Assembly (NCBI RefSeq): GCF_023155745.1
Contig: NZ_JAKNUS010000005.1
Location: 124,001-188,000, forward strand
DNA: 64,000 nucleotides
Source of the DNA: Microbacterium kunmingense
Lineage (GTDB): Bacteria > Actinomycetota > Actinomycetes > Actinomycetales > Microbacteriaceae
Reading direction: 5' to 3'
Part shown: one piece after another, positions 1-8,860 of the stretch
Layout of the letters: every line of letters starts with the position of its first letter
Position numbering within the stretch: position 1 is the stretch's first letter
Position numbers and translations under genes: made by a program
Notes under the pieces: generated by a model
Seen by the model: only the letters and a program-made list of their open reading frames with translations
What the model was told of the DNA's origin: nothing
Database searches by the model: none

Positions 1-1213
1 CGGCGTCGAAGGCCTCGTCGTCGGGATAGTCCATGCAGTTGTAGGCACGGAACGCCTCGGTGGAGTTGTCGGTGTACTGACCGTCCTGGCGGCCGTAGTA
101 GAAGTCGGCCAGGAGGAAGGCGAACTCGGGATCACCCTGGAGCACGTCGGTCAGGGCGTTGGTGAGGAAGGACCAGTTGTCGCGGGAGTACAGCGCCGCC
201 ACGATGGCCGTGGTCAGGGCGTCGGCATTGAGTTCGCGCCCGTCGGAGGCGATGAGGGGTGCCGCGTCGGCGCTGGCCAGGAGCGCCCCGAGGTCTGCCA
301 TCGCCTCGTCGACCGATCCCCGGAACGGGCAGTCGTCGCCAGCCAGGCAGTCGGTCATGTAGGCGCGCAGCGCCGACTCGAAACCGATGGCCTGGGTGGT
401 GCTGACGTCGAAGCCCGACGCGGAGGGGTCGATCGCCCCGTCGAGGACGAGGCGCCCGACCCGGTCGGGGTAGAGCTTGGCGTACGTCGCGCCCAGGAAG
501 GTGCCGTAGGAGTAACCGAGGTAGTTCAGCTGCTCATCGCCGAGCACGGCCCGGAGCAGGTCCATGTCGCGGGCGGCGTTCTCGGTGGTGATGAAGGGGA
601 GGATGCCGCCGCTGTTCGCCTCGCACGCCTCAGCGAAGCCCTCATGCCGGTCGAGCCACTCCTGGGTCCAGGCCTCGCTGCCGCGCGGCGCCGAGATCTC
701 GGGGAAGAGGTACGCGTCCATCTCGGCGGCGTCGTAGCATCGGACGGCGGTGGACGCGCCGACGCCGCGGGGATCGAACCCGATCACGTCGAACCGCTGC
801 TGCAGCTGCTGGCCCACCGCAAATCCGAGGGAGTCTCTGATCAGGGCGACGCCGCTGGCTCCCGGTCCGCCTGGGTTGGTCAGGAGCGAACCGATCGCCT
901 CGCCTCCAGTCGCCCGGTGGCGGATGACCGAGAGCTGGATCTCGCCCGCGGAGGGGTCGGACCAGTCCAGCGGAGCGCGGACGGTGGTGCAGTCGAACCC
1001 GTCGCCGCAGTCGGCCCACGTGAGGGTCTGATCGTAGAAGGGAAGCAGCTCCTGCTCCACCCCGTCGGTGTCGGGCGTCGGGCTCGCCGTCGACGCGGGC
1101 CTGGTCTCGGGGATGAGCGAATACACGCATCCCGAGAGCACCAGCGTCATCGCGGCGACGGTGGCGAGCGCCGCCGCGAGGCGGCGACGGAGGCGCGGAG
1201 GTGCGGAGGTCAC
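1..1213 (-). CDS. Secreted alpha/beta hydrolase lipoprotein, TAP-like (partial, 3' end outside window)
   Basis: This is a secreted serine hydrolase of the tripeptidyl-aminopeptidase (TAP-like) alpha/beta-hydrolase family, probably releasing short N-terminal peptides or hydrolysing esters outside the membrane. I translated it from the minus strand; 404 codons lie in the window and the C-terminal TAP domain runs off the left edge. The N-terminus has an arginine-rich stretch, a hydrophobic segment and a lipobox LVLSGC, so it should be a lipoprotein. The nucleophile elbow GYSYG places the catalytic serine near residue 235. The motif YNCMDYP, typical of the TAP family, appears close to the window edge. 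The GTG start overlaps the TGA of holB by 4 bp, so it is probably translationally coupled as the last visible gene of the topA-tmk-holB operon. The substrate cannot be told from sequence. Confidence 0.88.
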   Translation of the reverse strand, partial: MTSAPPRLRRRLAAALATVAAMTLVLSGCVYSLIPETRPASTASPTPDTDGVEQELLPFYDQTLTWADCGDGFDCTTVRAPLDWSDPSAGEIQLSVIRHRATGGEAIGSLLTNPGGPGASGVALIRDSLGFAVGQQLQQRFDVIGFDPRGVGASTAVRCYDAAEMDAYLFPEISAPRGSEAWTQEWLDRHEGFAEACEANSGGILPFITTENAARDMDLLRAVLGDEQLNYLGYSYGTFLGATYAKLYPDRVGRLVLDGAIDPSASGFDVSTTQAIGFESALRAYMTDCLAGDDCPFRGSVDEAMADLGALLASADAAPLIASDGRELNADALTTAIVAALYSRDNWSFLTNALTDVLQGDPEFAFLLADFYYGRQDGQYTDNSTEAFRAYNCMDYPDDEAFDA

Positions 1214-2427
1214 GGGGTCCTTCCGGTGGCGACGGTGATCAGCATGCTCTCGATCGCGAGCGTGGGGGCGACGTTCTGCTCGAGGTTCCGCCGGGTCTCG
1301 GAGATCTGATCGAGGACCACGAGGGTGCGCGAGGGCTGCCACTGATCAGCGAGCGCGCGGATGTCGTCGGCGAACTCGCGGTTGATCATGTCGTCCTCGC
1401 GGCCGAACTGGCGCATGAGCACGTCGCGGAACAGCGACTGCAGATCGGTGAGCACCCGATCGATGCCGTCCCGCAGGCTCCGGGTCGCCCTCCGCTTCTG
1501 GTCGTCCTCCAGGGCCGAGAGCTGCCCGCGGACCGCGGGCGGCACGGGTGCGCCCTCCGCGATCCCGAGGGTGCGGCGAAGCTGCGCGCGCTCATGGTCG
1601 TCGCGCTCGGCGCTGAGCGCCTTGGCGTCATCGGTGGCGGCGGCGACGATGCGCGCGGCCACCTCGACTGCTCCCCCGACGCCCCGAACCGAGAGCACGG
1701 CGGCGAGGGTCTCTGCCCGGCGACGACGGGCCCCCTCGTCGCTTGCGAGGCGCTGCGCCATGCCGATGTGCCGCTGCGCATGCCGAGCCGATTGCTCGGC
1801 GATCTCGGGTGGCGCTCCCGTGCGCGACGCGATCAGGGCGGCGACGTCGGCGACGTCGGGCTCGCGCAGCCGCACGGTGCGCACGCGCGAGCGGATCGTC
1901 GGCAGCAGGTCGGCGTCGCTCGGCGCGCACAGCACCCACACCGTACGCTCGGGCGGCTCCTCGAGCGCTTTCAGCAGCACGTTCGAGGTGCGTTCGGCCA
2001 TGCGGTCGGCGTCCTCGACGACGATCACCCGGTGGCGGCCGATGGAGGGCGCGAAGTAGGCCCGCTCGACCAGGCGCCGCGCCTCGTCGATGCGGATGAT
2101 GACCTGCTCGGTGCGCAGCGCCGTCAGGTCGGGATGCGTGCCGGCGAGGACCTGGGCGACGGCGGCGTCGTCGCCGGGCTCGGCGATGAGGGCCGCGGCG
2201 AACGCGTACGCGAGGGTCGATCGGCCCGATCCGGGCGGCCCGACGAGCAGCCACGCGTGCGTCATCGCACCGGGGTCGGCGGCGGCGGCCTGAAGGGCGG
2301 CCACGGCGTCGGGCTGCCCCCACACGCCGCGCCACGGATCGGTCGCCGTGCCGATCGTGGTCGCGGTGGCCTCCATGGGCTTCAGCCTAATCTTCCCGTC
2401 CGACACCCCGGCTGGGGGGTTGCTCAC
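1210..2427 (-). CDS. holB: DNA polymerase III subunit delta'
   Basis: This is the clamp-loader delta' subunit, which works with DnaX and delta to load the sliding clamp. The 405-residue frame has the AAA+ fold near the N-terminus with the P-loop-like GPPGSGRST, where arginine replaces the usual lysine. It also has the EDADRM box and the LLKALEEPPERTVWVLCAPS segment split between Walker B and sensor 1. The chosen GTG start gives a 4-bp overlap with the end of tmk. An ATG at 2376, giving MEATATTIG, is an equally reasonable start because recognisable homology begins only at WRGVWGQ. Neighbours tmk and topA are upstream in the same operon, an order common in actinobacteria. The role is confident; the exact start is not. 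Confidence 0.92.
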   Translation of the reverse strand: MSNPPAGVSDGKIRLKPMEATATTIGTATDPWRGVWGQPDAVAALQAAAADPGAMTHAWLLVGPPGSGRSTLAYAFAAALIAEPGDDAAVAQVLAGTHPDLTALRTEQVIIRIDEARRLVERAYFAPSIGRHRVIVVEDADRMAERTSNVLLKALEEPPERTVWVLCAPSDADLLPTIRSRVRTVRLREPDVADVAALIASRTGAPPEIAEQSARHAQRHIGMAQRLASDEGARRRRAETLAAVLSVRGVGGAVEVAARIVAAATDDAKALSAERDDHERAQLRRTLGIAEGAPVPPAVRGQLSALEDDQKRRATRSLRDGIDRVLTDLQSLFRDVLMRQFGREDDMINREFADDIRALADQWQPSRTLVVLDQISETRRNLEQNVAPTLAIESMLITVATGRTP

Positions 2428-3095
2428 GATGTGCCGGCATCCAGCAGCGCCGACACCCGCGTCCGCACGGCAGCCGCGATGTCGTCGGCCGGTGCGGTGG
2501 CGTCGAGCACGAGGAAGCGTTCGGGCTCCGCCGCGGCGAGGCGGAGGAACTCGGCGCGCACCCGCGCATGGAAGTCGTCCCGCTCGGCTTCGAGCCGGTC
2601 GAACGGCTTGTCGTCGGCGTCCCGCCGAGCGCGCGCGGCCGCCGGATCGAGATCGAGCAGCACGGTGAGATCGGGAAGGAGGCCCTGTGTGGCCCAGAGG
2701 GAGAGGTCGCGCACCTCGTCGGCGCCGAGGACACGGCCGGCCCCCTGATACGCGACCGAGGAATCGAGGTACCGATCCTGGACGACGACGTCGCCGCGAT
2801 CCAGGGCGGGGCGCACCACCGTGGCGACATGGTGGGCACGGTCGGCGGCGTAGAGCAGGGCCTCGGCGCGCGGCGAGACGTCACCGCGGTGGTGGAGCAC
2901 GATGTCGCGGATGATCGCCCCGACCTCCGTGCCGCCGGGTTCGCGCGTGCGGACCACGCGACGGCCCCGCGCCACGAGCCAGTCCTCGAGGAGCGCCGCC
3001 TGGGTGGTCTTTCCCGCACCGTCGCCGCCTTCGAGGGTGAGGAAGAGACCGGCTGCCGCGGGGGTCGCCTCCGACGCCGCCGCCGCGGCGGTCAC
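2424..3095 (-). CDS. tmk: Thymidylate kinase
   Basis: Thymidylate kinase phosphorylates dTMP to dTDP with ATP in the cytoplasm and is required for dTTP synthesis. The 223-residue protein has an Ala-rich N-terminal extension of about 15 residues, then the P-loop GGDGAGKTT. The TREPGG motif follows, then the VQDRYLDSSVAYQG segment carrying the DRY signature, with a basic lid region near DADDKPFDR. Length is normal for bacterial Tmk (about 210). The GTG start lies inside the stop codon of topA (4-bp overlap), and the end overlaps the start of holB in the same way, so topA-tmk-holB should be one transcript with coupled translation. Nothing unusual is seen. Confidence 0.95.
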   Translation of the reverse strand: MTAAAAASEATPAAAGLFLTLEGGDGAGKTTQAALLEDWLVARGRRVVRTREPGGTEVGAIIRDIVLHHRGDVSPRAEALLYAADRAHHVATVVRPALDRGDVVVQDRYLDSSVAYQGAGRVLGADEVRDLSLWATQGLLPDLTVLLDLDPAAARARRDADDKPFDRLEAERDDFHARVRAEFLRLAAAEPERFLVLDATAPADDIAAAVRTRVSALLDAGTS

Positions 3096-5836
3096 TTCTT
3101 CTTCGCCGCGGGCTTGCGGGTGGTCGTCGTCCGGCGCGTGGTGCGCTTGGGAGCCGGACCCTTCGCCCGCTTGTCGGCGATCAGCTGCACGGCGCGCTCG
3201 TAGGTGACATCCATCGCGTTCTCGCCCCGCGGGATCGTCGCGTTGGTCTCACCGTCGGTGACGTAGGGCCCGAAGCGGCCGTCACGGAGCTTGATCGGCT
3301 TGCCGCTGACGGGATCGTTGTCGAACTCCTTCAGCGCGCTGGACGCCTTACGTGCGCCGTACTTCGGCTGCGCGTACAGAGCGAGAGCCTGCTCGAGCGT
3401 GACGTCGAAGATCTGCTGCTCCGACTCCAGCGAGCGCGAGTCGGTGCCCTTCTTCAGGTACGGACCGAAACGGCCGTTCTGCGCGGTGATCGGCTCCCCC
3501 GACTCGGGGTCCTCCCCAACGACGCGGGGAAGGTCGAGAAGTCGCAGAGCGGTCTCGAGATCGATCGTGTCGGGGGTCATGGAGGCGAACAGGGACGCCG
3601 TGCGGGGCTTGGGGGCCGCCTTCGCGGCATCCTTCCTGCCCTTCTTCGGGGCTTCCTCGATCACTTCGCCGGTGGCCTGGTCGACCTCTGCGGGCTCTTC
3701 GGGGTCGGTCTCCTCAATGTAGGGACCGAAGCGGCCGTCCTTGACGACGACGAGCTTGCCGTTCGCCGGGTTCGTGCCGAGCACCCGGTTGCCCGCGACG
3801 GGCGCGTCGCGCAGCTCCTGCACCTTCTCGGGGGTCAGCTCGTCGGGGGCGAGGTCGTCCGGGATGTTCACCCGGCGAGGCTCGGCCTCGGGCTGCTCGG
3901 GATCGGTGATCTCCAGGTACGGGCCGAACTTGCCGAAACGCAGTGTCGCGGTGTCGGTGATGCGGGTGGAGTTGAGCTCGCGCGCATCGATCTCGCCGAG
4001 GTTCTCGACGATGTTCCGCAGCCCCGGGTGCTCTTCGTTGCCGAAGTAGAAGGCGCGGAGCCAATCGGTGCGGCGCTGCTCGCCCCGCGCGATGCGGTCG
4101 AGATCGTCCTCGAGCGCGGCGGTGAAGTCGTAGTCGACCAGATCCGCGAAGTGCTGTTCGAGCAGTCGGACGACGCTGAAAGCGAGCCAGCTGGGGACCA
4201 GGGCCTGCCCGCGCTTGCGCACGTAGCCGCGGTCGAGGATGACGTCGATGATGCTCGCGAACGTCGACGGGCGCCCGATGCCCTTCTCCTCCAGCGCCTT
4301 GACGAGGCTCGCCTCTGTGTAGCGGGGCTTGGGCGAGGTCGCGTGGCCCTTGGCTTCGATGTCGCGCAGACGCACCAGGTCGCCGACGCTCAGGACGGGC
4401 AGCGACTGGTCGTCGCTGCGGTGCGCGTCGCCCCGCTTCTCGTCGGTGCCCTCCTCGTACGCCTCAAGGAACCCCTTGAACGTGTACACGGTGCCCGATG
4501 CGGTGAACTCGGCACGCTGGGCTGCGCCGTCGACGGAGACGTCGGCGGTGATCGTGACCGTGGTCGTCTCGTACTTGGCGTCGGACATCTGGCTGGCGAT
4601 CGTGCGCTTCCAGATGAGGTCGTACATCCGCAGCTCGTCGCGGTCGAGCTGATCCTTCACCGAGGCCGGGGTGCGGAAGTCCTCCCCCGACGGGCGGATC
4701 GCCTCGTGCGCCTCCTGCGCGTTCTTGCTGTTGTTGCGGTACGCCCGGGGATTGGCGGGAACGGCCTTGTCACCGTAGAGACTCACCGCCTGCGCACGCG
4801 CCGCCGTGACCGCCTGGGTCGACAGCGCCGTGGAGTCGGTGCGCATATAGGTGATGTACCCCTTCTCGTACAGCCGCTGCGCCACACCCATGGCGTGTTT
4901 GGCGCTCATCGAGAGCTTGCGGCCCGCCTCCTGCTGCAGCGTCGACGTGGTGAAGGGCGGCTTGGGGCTGCGGGTTCCGGGCCTGGATTCCAGACCCGTG
5001 ACGGATGCTTCGCCGACGGCCTCCAGCGCACCGGCGAGCGCTCGCGCCCGCGCCTCGTCGAGGACGACGACGGCCTTCTTCAGCGTCCCGGTGTCGTCGA
5101 AGTCGGTGCCGCGGGCGAGGGCTGCGCCGTCGAGGCGGGCGAGCCGCGCTGTGAACGGCTGCGCGCCGTCGGCGAGGGAACCCTTGACCACGCCGGTCTC
5201 GACATCCCAGTAGCTGGCCGTGACGAACGCCATCCGTTCGCGTTCGCGGTCGACCACCATGCGGGTCGCCGCGGATTGCACACGGCCGGCGCTCAGCGCC
5301 GCACCCTCGCGACCGCTGCCGACCTTGCGCCAGAGCACCGGCGACACGTCCCAGCCGTAGAGCCGGTCGAGGACCCGGCGGGTCTCCTGCGCGTCGACGA
5401 GTGCGTGGTCGAGCTCACGGGTGTTGTCGACCGCGGCGCGGATGGCGTCTTTGGTGATCTCGTGGAAGACCATGCGCTTGACGGGGACCTTGGGCTTGAG
5501 CACCTCGAGCAGATGCCACGCGATCGCCTCGCCCTCGCGATCTTCATCGGTGGCGAGGAGGACTTCGTCGGCCTCCTTCAGCGCGCGCTTGAGTTCGGCG
5601 ACGGTTTTGGTCTTGCGGTCGTTGACGACGTAGAGCGGATCGAAGTCGTTGTCGATGTCGATCGAGTACTTGCCGTACGCGGCCTTCTTGTCGGCCGGGA
5701 TGTCCTTCTTGTTCGCCAGGTCGCGGATGTGCCCGACGGAGCTGAGCACCTCGTACCCGTCGCCGAGGTACCCCTGAATGGAGCGCATCTTCGTCGGTGA
5801 CTCGACGATGACGAGCTTCTTGCCTGTGGATGCCAC
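3092..5836 (-). CDS. topA: DNA topoisomerase I (type IA)
   Basis: This enzyme relaxes negatively supercoiled DNA by a transient 5'-phosphotyrosine break. The N-terminal TOPRIM domain begins at KKLVIVESPTK and includes the acidic DEDREGEA cluster. The catalytic tyrosine lies in YMRTDS, around residue 330. The C-terminal third has no zinc-finger cysteines; instead it carries repeated FGPY modules (FGPYLEITD, GRFGPYIEE, NGRFGPYLKK, DGRFGPYVTD), as usual for actinobacterial TopA. It ends in a Lys/Arg/Thr-rich tail that probably binds DNA. I chose the GTG at 5836 (914 aa) because AAAGGA lies 6 nt upstream. An in-frame ATG at 5869 lacks a ribosome-binding site. A TATGGT -10-like box sits at 5859-5864. 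It is the first gene of the topA-tmk-holB-hydrolase operon. Confidence 0.96.
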   Translation of the reverse strand: MASTGKKLVIVESPTKMRSIQGYLGDGYEVLSSVGHIRDLANKKDIPADKKAAYGKYSIDIDNDFDPLYVVNDRKTKTVAELKRALKEADEVLLATDEDREGEAIAWHLLEVLKPKVPVKRMVFHEITKDAIRAAVDNTRELDHALVDAQETRRVLDRLYGWDVSPVLWRKVGSGREGAALSAGRVQSAATRMVVDRERERMAFVTASYWDVETGVVKGSLADGAQPFTARLARLDGAALARGTDFDDTGTLKKAVVVLDEARARALAGALEAVGEASVTGLESRPGTRSPKPPFTTSTLQQEAGRKLSMSAKHAMGVAQRLYEKGYITYMRTDSTALSTQAVTAARAQAVSLYGDKAVPANPRAYRNNSKNAQEAHEAIRPSGEDFRTPASVKDQLDRDELRMYDLIWKRTIASQMSDAKYETTTVTITADVSVDGAAQRAEFTASGTVYTFKGFLEAYEEGTDEKRGDAHRSDDQSLPVLSVGDLVRLRDIEAKGHATSPKPRYTEASLVKALEEKGIGRPSTFASIIDVILDRGYVRKRGQALVPSWLAFSVVRLLEQHFADLVDYDFTAALEDDLDRIARGEQRRTDWLRAFYFGNEEHPGLRNIVENLGEIDARELNSTRITDTATLRFGKFGPYLEITDPEQPEAEPRRVNIPDDLAPDELTPEKVQELRDAPVAGNRVLGTNPANGKLVVVKDGRFGPYIEETDPEEPAEVDQATGEVIEEAPKKGRKDAAKAAPKPRTASLFASMTPDTIDLETALRLLDLPRVVGEDPESGEPITAQNGRFGPYLKKGTDSRSLESEQQIFDVTLEQALALYAQPKYGARKASSALKEFDNDPVSGKPIKLRDGRFGPYVTDGETNATIPRGENAMDVTYERAVQLIADKRAKGPAPKRTTRRTTTTRKPAAKKK

Positions 5837-5966
5837 GGGGGTCCTTTCTTCGATGCACACCATACACACCGCCAGGGAGGGTGATCGCTGAGAGCAGGCG
5901 CGGCATTCCCGAAGACATCGCCGGAAAGCGAGCCGCCGGAAGAGGCGCCGGCCGAGGCTGGGCCGC

Positions 5967-6284
5967 TCAGGGTGGTGGTCCGGCGCGCGCCAACGCGGCC
6001 ACGGTGAGGCTGGCGAGGCGACCCTCTACGGTCACGGTGGCGATGAGACCGTCGAGCTCGCAGCGTGTCAGCCGGGCACCGATCGTGGCCGCCACCTGCG
6101 CAGCGCGATCGCAGGGCGCTCCGGTGAGTGCGCCCGACGCGGCGTCCGCCGCTGCGAGCGCCGCCGCGTCGGCGACTCCCGCCACCCGCTGCGCCTGGAC
6201 GGCGGCTCCCCCGACGGCGACGAGGCCTACCGCGAGGACGGTGGTCGCACCGACCACGCCGACCGAGAGGGACGTGCCCGCCAC
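5967..6284 (-). CDS. TadE-like secreted/pilus-assembly protein, Rv3654c type
   Basis: This is a small protein (105 aa) of the kind found last in actinobacterial tad clusters, sometimes called helicase/secretion-neighbourhood TadE-like. The N-terminus VAGTSLSVGVVGATTVLAVG is one hydrophobic membrane or pilin-like segment. An Ala-rich helix, VADAAALAAADAAS, matches a TadE/TadG-like repeat pattern, and two cysteines further on may pair outside the cell. The GTG start at 6284 sits 4 nt after the stop of the preceding TadE gene, with a G-rich ribosome site. It is the last gene of the minus-strand tad operon. Function in pilus assembly is inferred only from family and position. Confidence 0.75.
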   Translation of the reverse strand: MAGTSLSVGVVGATTVLAVGLVAVGGAAVQAQRVAGVADAAALAAADAASGALTGAPCDRAAQVAATIGARLTRCELDGLIATVTVEGRLASLTVAALARAGPPP

Positions 6285-6288
6285 CGGA

Positions 6289-6630
6289 TCACCACCCCCC
6301 GGCCAGGCCGCAGCTGCGGGCCGACAGGGTGAGGGGCACCGCGGGATGAGCGGACACCGTGGCCGACACGCAGACGAGGTCTCCCTCGTTCGATACGACG
6401 GTCCGGGCACCGCTCACCGCCGCGGCGACGGCGCCCTCGACACGACCCGCCGGCTCACCGCGCGCGGCCAGCCGCGCGGCGTCGGCGGCGGCGTCCTGCA
6501 GCCGCACCTGCTGCGCCGAAGCGGTCAGGGCGGCGACGGAGAAGAGGACGACGACGATGACCGCGGGGAGGGCCACCGCGAACTCGGCGACGACCGATCC
6601 TCGGTCACCGCCGAGTCCACGGGCGCTCAT
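6289..6630 (-). CDS. TadE family pilus-assembly protein
   Basis: This is a 113-residue TadE-like minor pilin or assembly factor. The start MSARGLGGDRGSVVAEFAVA has the typical Glu five residues before a long hydrophobic segment, LPAVIVVVLFSVAALTAS. The following helix, QQVRLQDAAADAARLAARGE, is the conserved TadE amphipathic stretch. Two cysteines occur in the extracytoplasmic part. The ATG overlaps the TGA of the DUF4244 gene upstream (4 bp), and the next TadE-like gene starts 4 nt after its stop. It therefore belongs to one coupled five-gene tad transcript. The identity of the Glu as a prepilin-peptidase site residue is inference from TadE biology. Confidence 0.85.
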   Translation of the reverse strand: MSARGLGGDRGSVVAEFAVALPAVIVVVLFSVAALTASAQQVRLQDAAADAARLAARGEPAGRVEGAVAAAVSGARTVVSNEGDLVCVSATVSAHPAVPLTLSARSCGLAGGW

Positions 6631-6842
6631 GCGACCGTCAAGGCGCGGCGGACCAGTTCGGTGAGGATGCCGCGCACCTCGTCGCTGCGCATGATCAGGA
6701 CGAGGAGGCCGGCGAAGGCGACCGCAGCCATCGTCGCGATGGCGTACTCGGCGGTGGCCGCGCCGGAGTCGTCGGTGAAGAGCGTCGCGGCGCGACGACG
6801 GGTGAGGCGGAGCGAGCGGGCGGTGTTGGGGTGGAGGGTCAC
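6627..6842 (-). CDS. Flp pilin-like protein, DUF4244 family
   Basis: This small protein (71 aa) has the layout of a Flp-type major pilin. A basic N-terminus, RSLRLTRRRAATLF, is followed by DDSGAATAEYAIATMAAVAFAG, where the Glu-Tyr pair heads the hydrophobic helix as in prepilins. It belongs to DUF4244, which sits between the Tad membrane protein and TadE in actinobacteria. The GTG at 6842 is preceded by AGAAGG. A 56-nt spacer separates it from the upstream TadB/C gene, so it may be expressed at a different level from the assembly genes. The prepilin peptidase that would process it is not in this window. Confidence 0.82.
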   Translation of the reverse strand: MTLHPNTARSLRLTRRRAATLFTDDSGAATAEYAIATMAAVAFAGLLVLIMRSDEVRGILTELVRRALTVA

Positions 6843-6898
6843 GGTGGGCCTTCTTTCTGGGAGGGGTGAACGATGGGCACGAGCGGATGCGGCCTGCG

Positions 6899-7825
6899 TC
6901 AGAGGCGGAGGGCCGACGAAGACAGGACGCTGAGGAACATCGGTCCGACACCGAGCAGCAGGAAGGCCGGGAGGGTGCAGACCCCGAGCGGCACGAGGAG
7001 CCGGGTCGCGAGCTTGGCGGCTCGCAGTCGCGCGTCGACGCGGGCCTGGTGGCGCGCGAGCGCGGCGGCAGCGCGCAGCAACTCCACAGCCGGAACCCCC
7101 GCTCGCCCGGAGAGCTCGAGGAGGCTGACCGTGGCAGGCGCCGGCGTCGCCCCGCATGCTGCGGCGACGAGGCTCATCGCCCGGTCGATCGACACGCCGC
7201 CACTGAGGGCGATCGAGAGCAGTTCGCCGTCGAGACCGGGGATTCCGCCCGGCGGCCTCGCCCGGCGGGCAAGAGCGGCGGTCCACCGCCGAGCGATCAG
7301 CACCAGAACCACGCCGGCGACCAGGCACGCGATGCCGAGGGGGTGCGTCGTGAGGATGCCGATCGTGTCGAACCCCAGGAGGAGTCCAAGCACGACGCCG
7401 AGGAGAGGCAGCCAGCCGATGAGTCGGGCGGTTCCCGTCGGCTCGGCCAGCGCGACCCGCACCTCGTCCGCGGCCTCCTGCGCGTCGCGGAGGGCGCCGG
7501 CGAGACCGCGGAGACTCGGCGCGAGCGGCGCGCCTACGACCGTGGCCACCTCCCACGCGGCGCCGACGTCGCGCCACGCGCCGGCGCCGGTGCCGGTGCC
7601 GGCCTCGGTCTCGCTGATCGCCTCGGTGAGGGCGGTGCCCGAGCGGCGCCGCTCGTGGATCCTCCTGGCTGCGACGTCACCGGTGTCTGCGAGGTGCTCC
7701 CAGGCGCGATCGGGTGTCACCCCGGCCTGGAGGAGCACCGCGAGCTTGAGGACCGTGTCGGCGACGGGCGGCGCCGGCGGTGCCGCGGGTTTCCTGCGCG
7801 CGCGCAGCGACAGGATGACGCTCAT
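6899..7825 (-). CDS. Type II secretion system F / TadB-TadC-like membrane protein
   Basis: This is the inner-membrane platform of the Tad machine (308 aa). Several hydrophobic segments are visible: LIGWLPLLGVVLGLLLGF, LGIACLVAGVVLVLIA and, near the end, VPLGVCTLPAFLLLGVGPMF. A cytoplasmic T2SSF domain with the GELLSIALSGGVSIDRAM and LLRAAAALARHQ helices lies between. Where proteobacteria use separate TadB and TadC, this cluster has a single gene. The ATG overlaps the end of the ATPase gene by 4 bp (ATGA). The C-terminus ends in a membrane helix, as in T2SSF proteins. Confidence 0.87.
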   Translation of the reverse strand: MSVILSLRARRKPAAPPAPPVADTVLKLAVLLQAGVTPDRAWEHLADTGDVAARRIHERRRSGTALTEAISETEAGTGTGAGAWRDVGAAWEVATVVGAPLAPSLRGLAGALRDAQEAADEVRVALAEPTGTARLIGWLPLLGVVLGLLLGFDTIGILTTHPLGIACLVAGVVLVLIARRWTAALARRARPPGGIPGLDGELLSIALSGGVSIDRAMSLVAAACGATPAPATVSLLELSGRAGVPAVELLRAAAALARHQARVDARLRAAKLATRLLVPLGVCTLPAFLLLGVGPMFLSVLSSSALRL

Positions 7826-8853
7826 CCCCCGCTCACCTCCTCCAGGCCGACCGGAGCGATCTCGAGGCGACCCGCCGGGGTGAGCCGCGGGCGGCCCGCG
7901 CCGGCCAGTCGCCGCGCGCCGCCACGGCGCTCGACATGCAGCACGACGTCGATCGCGCTCGTCACCTGTCGGGCGAGCGCGTGGTCGCCGAGCCCGGCGA
8001 GCGCGCCGAGCGCCTCGAGCCGGGTCGCGACGTCGTCGAGCCCGTTGGCGTGAACGGTCCCCGCGCCGCCGTCGTGCCCGGTGTTCAGCGCCGACAGCAG
8101 CTCGCGCACCTCCGCCCCGCGGCACTCCCCCACCACGAGGCGATCGGGGCGCATTCGCAGGGCCTCCCGGACGAGGCGCGCCAGCGCGATCTCGCCCGCC
8201 CCTTCGAGGTTCGCCTGGCGGGCTTCGAGCCGCGCGTGGTGCGGATGCGAGAGACGCAGCTCCGCGACATCCTCGATGGTGACGATCCTCTCCGCGGCGG
8301 GGGCTGCCGACAGCAGCGCCGCCAGCAGGGTGGTCTTCCCCGCCCCGGCCGCACCGCTGACGAGGAGGTTGGCCCGTCGCGCGACCAGCCGTTCGAGTCC
8401 CCGCTGGGCTGACGGGTCGAACATGCCGGTGGCGGCGAGATCGTCGAGGGTGGGGGTGCCCAGGCGGGGGATGCGCAGGGAGATCAGTGTCCCTTCGGGT
8501 GAGATGGGCGGGAGGACCGCGTGGACGCGGATGCCGCCCTCCAGGCGCACGTCGACGCACGGGGTCGCGTCGTCGATATGGCGCCCGCCCGCGCCGATGA
8601 GTCGCACCGCAAGGTCGCGGACCTCGTCTTCGCCGGCGCACCATCCGTCGGCGCGCAGCGGTCCCTCGCCTCGATCGACGAAGAGGCCCTGGGCGCCGTT
8701 GACGAAGACGTCCGACACGTCGGGCTCGTCGATGAAGGGGGCGAGCGCGTCGAGGACCGCCGGGCGGGGCGCGCTCGTCATCGAGTGCCCGCCCGCGGCG
8801 TCGTCGGGGCCGCGTCCCGAGAAGCGGGGCCGGACGACGAACGGGAGCGACAT
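7822..8853 (-). CDS. tadA: TadA/CpaF family secretion ATPase
   Basis: This hexameric AAA-like ATPase powers Flp/Tad pilus assembly from the cytoplasmic face. The Walker A motif GAAGAGKTTLLAAL is followed by the Asp-box region VTIEDVAELRLSHPHHARLEA and Walker B-like RPDRLVVGECRG. NTGHDGGAGTVHANG, the His-box of secretion ATPases, comes next. I use the ATG at 8853 (343 aa). GAGGGC lies just upstream and a TACGGT -10 box ends 7 nt before it, so the transcript may be nearly leaderless. An internal ATG at 8781 and an upstream in-frame ATG at 8904 are alternatives. No ssd/minD-like gene precedes it, unlike mycobacterial tad loci. Confidence 0.9.
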   Translation of the reverse strand: MSLPFVVRPRFSGRGPDDAAGGHSMTSAPRPAVLDALAPFIDEPDVSDVFVNGAQGLFVDRGEGPLRADGWCAGEDEVRDLAVRLIGAGGRHIDDATPCVDVRLEGGIRVHAVLPPISPEGTLISLRIPRLGTPTLDDLAATGMFDPSAQRGLERLVARRANLLVSGAAGAGKTTLLAALLSAAPAAERIVTIEDVAELRLSHPHHARLEARQANLEGAGEIALARLVREALRMRPDRLVVGECRGAEVRELLSALNTGHDGGAGTVHANGLDDVATRLEALGALAGLGDHALARQVTSAIDVVLHVERRGGARRLAGAGRPRLTPAGRLEIAPVGLEEVSGG

Positions 8854-8860
8854 GCCCTCG

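Noticed and set aside
4028-5800. A long open frame of about 590 codons opposite topA
   Set aside because: High GC leaves few stop codons, so frames opposite real genes stay open. It overlaps topA fully, lacks a ribosome site and shows only Arg/Gly/Ala-rich composition.
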